A stretch of 64,000 bases of DNA, taken from UBA6168 sp039819485. GTDB taxonomy: Bacteria; Bacteroidota; Bacteroidia; Chitinophagales; Saprospiraceae. This document shows, piece by piece, positions 63,450-64,000 of this stretch (position 1 is its first letter; every line of letters begins with the position of its first letter). The notes under the pieces were generated by a model. The model made no database searches, had not been told where the DNA came from, and was given only the letters and a program-made list of their open reading frames with translations. The stretch lies in assembly GCA_039819485.1 (NCBI GenBank), contig JBCBRY010000004.1, forward strand, positions 62,001 to 126,000. The letters are read 5' to 3'. A program made the translations under genes and the position numbers.

Positions 63450-64000
63450 TATTTTACGTGAATTAAAGAGTCGAGCTGCACTTTTAATGCTGTTGATTCC
63501 TCAACGATCATTTCATAGTTATTTACTTTTTGGTTAATAAATGATTGGTAAATCAATAGTTTGTTGCTTAAAACGGTCCATTCACCTTCCTTGAATAATT
63601 TCATCTCCATTAAATCCGCGTTGACAGTGAGCCAGCTTACTAATTCGTTTATGAAATAATTTGCCTGGAGTTCATTTTTTTTCATGCATTCAACTGCCAA
63701 TCCATCATAATAGTCACTTAGTTTTTTTTGCAGGGCTAAATCGTCAATCAATTTTATTTTACCCGATGATTTTATTGAATTATAAGTGGAAGAGCTTGGC
63801 GTATAATTTTCTACCTGAAAAATAGTGGGCAATTGAATGCTGATTTTTTCTTTGTCATTGTTTGATAATAAAACCAGCAAACTGTCAATACCCTCAAGTT
63901 GTTGGTTGTTGGCTGGTATTTGGTATTCTGAGTAGGTCTTAATATCTGCTGCAATATCATTTACCATGGACTGCATCAGCAATAAACCTTCTTTTTTTTC
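63449..64000 (-). CDS. DUF6090-like protein, 5' truncated by window
   Basis: The frame is open to the window end, so the N-terminus is missing; the visible 183 codons are the C-terminal domain. DUF6090 proteins normally begin with a membrane helix and NNWNE-type motif; here one sees the following region (VNDIAADIKTYSEYQIPANNQQLEGIDSLLVLLSNNDKEK) and helical segments (SGKIKLIDDLALQKKLSDYYDGLAVECMKKNELQANYFINELV). The resemblance in spacing and helical pattern is fair, not proven. It is coupled by a one-base overlap to the YdeI-like gene. The role is unknown; probably an inner-membrane-anchored periplasmic protein. Confidence 0.5.
   Translation of the reverse strand, partial: EKKEGLLLMQSMVNDIAADIKTYSEYQIPANNQQLEGIDSLLVLLSNNDKEKISIQLPTIFQVENYTPSSSTYNSIKSSGKIKLIDDLALQKKLSDYYDGLAVECMKKNELQANYFINELVSWLTVNADLMEMKLFKEGEWTVLSNKLLIYQSFINQKVNNYEMIVEESTALKVQLDSLIHVK

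Overview
The window reads as a chromosomal segment of a Bacteroidota bacterium, most likely a Saprospiria-type member (Haliscomenobacter/Lewinella-like). The lineage call is inference. It rests on a SusC/SusD pair, two giant hybrid two-component regulators (HTCS), CHAT and DUF6090-type proteins, Bacteroidota-style promoters (TAnnTTTG) and scarce Shine-Dalgarno sequences. I saw no rRNA, tRNA, CRISPR array, transposase or phage genes.

Layout. 1-5.4 kb: the 3' part of a CHAT-protease gene, convergent with an anti-sigma/sigma pair, then a minus-strand group of a 4-TM membrane protein, a beta-barrel-like protein and a small Ser/Gly-rich protein. 5.9-9 kb: a conserved hypothetical, an SMI1/KNR4 (SUKH) protein and a small secreted PKD protein. 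9.4-13.6 kb: HTCS-1. 14-15.3 kb: dihydroorotase. 15.3-18.7 kb: a largely non-coding, structured, AT-rich stretch around one beta-helix protein. 18.7-20.5 kb: a TPR protein. 20.6-27.6 kb: a minus-strand block with two trypsin-like proteases, a TPR sensor kinase, its response regulator and a CARDB lipoprotein. 27.8-31.8 kb: a heme alpha-dioxygenase/cyclooxygenase-like enzyme followed by a lipoxygenase-like protein, a candidate oxylipin operon. 32.1-34.7 kb: a large toxin-like protein with a repeat (lectin/propeller-like) C-terminus. 35.3-39.5 kb: HTCS-2. 39.9-44.4 kb: a PfkB sugar kinase and four linked genes of unknown function. 45.3-57.8 kb: SusC, SusD, a Cys-rich exported protein, a VCBS/ASPIC lipoprotein, a CxxCH/VCBS lipoprotein and a double-thioredoxin lipoprotein. 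58.2-64 kb: a Rieske-glutamate synthase fusion, an acyltransferase-like/cNMP-binding protein, a methyltransferase, a frame-broken DUF998-like gene, a YdeI-like protein and a truncated DUF6090-like gene.

How the parts may work together. Each HTCS is followed on its own strand by a gap holding direct repeats about two helical turns apart, and then by an exported or toxin-like gene. This suggests two parallel modules in which the regulator drives its neighbour. The protease/TPR-kinase/response-regulator genes form a tight operon. The dioxygenase and lipoxygenase-like genes probably act in sequence on a fatty acid. The SusCD-to-thioredoxin block looks like one import and surface-processing locus.

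The non-coding DNA is unusual. An approximately 100-bp palindrome-ended repeat occurs four times plus one end fragment, and several gaps hold long hairpins built from short repeated words (CATTAAC, GATTAACG, CTCTGTG/CTCTGCG).
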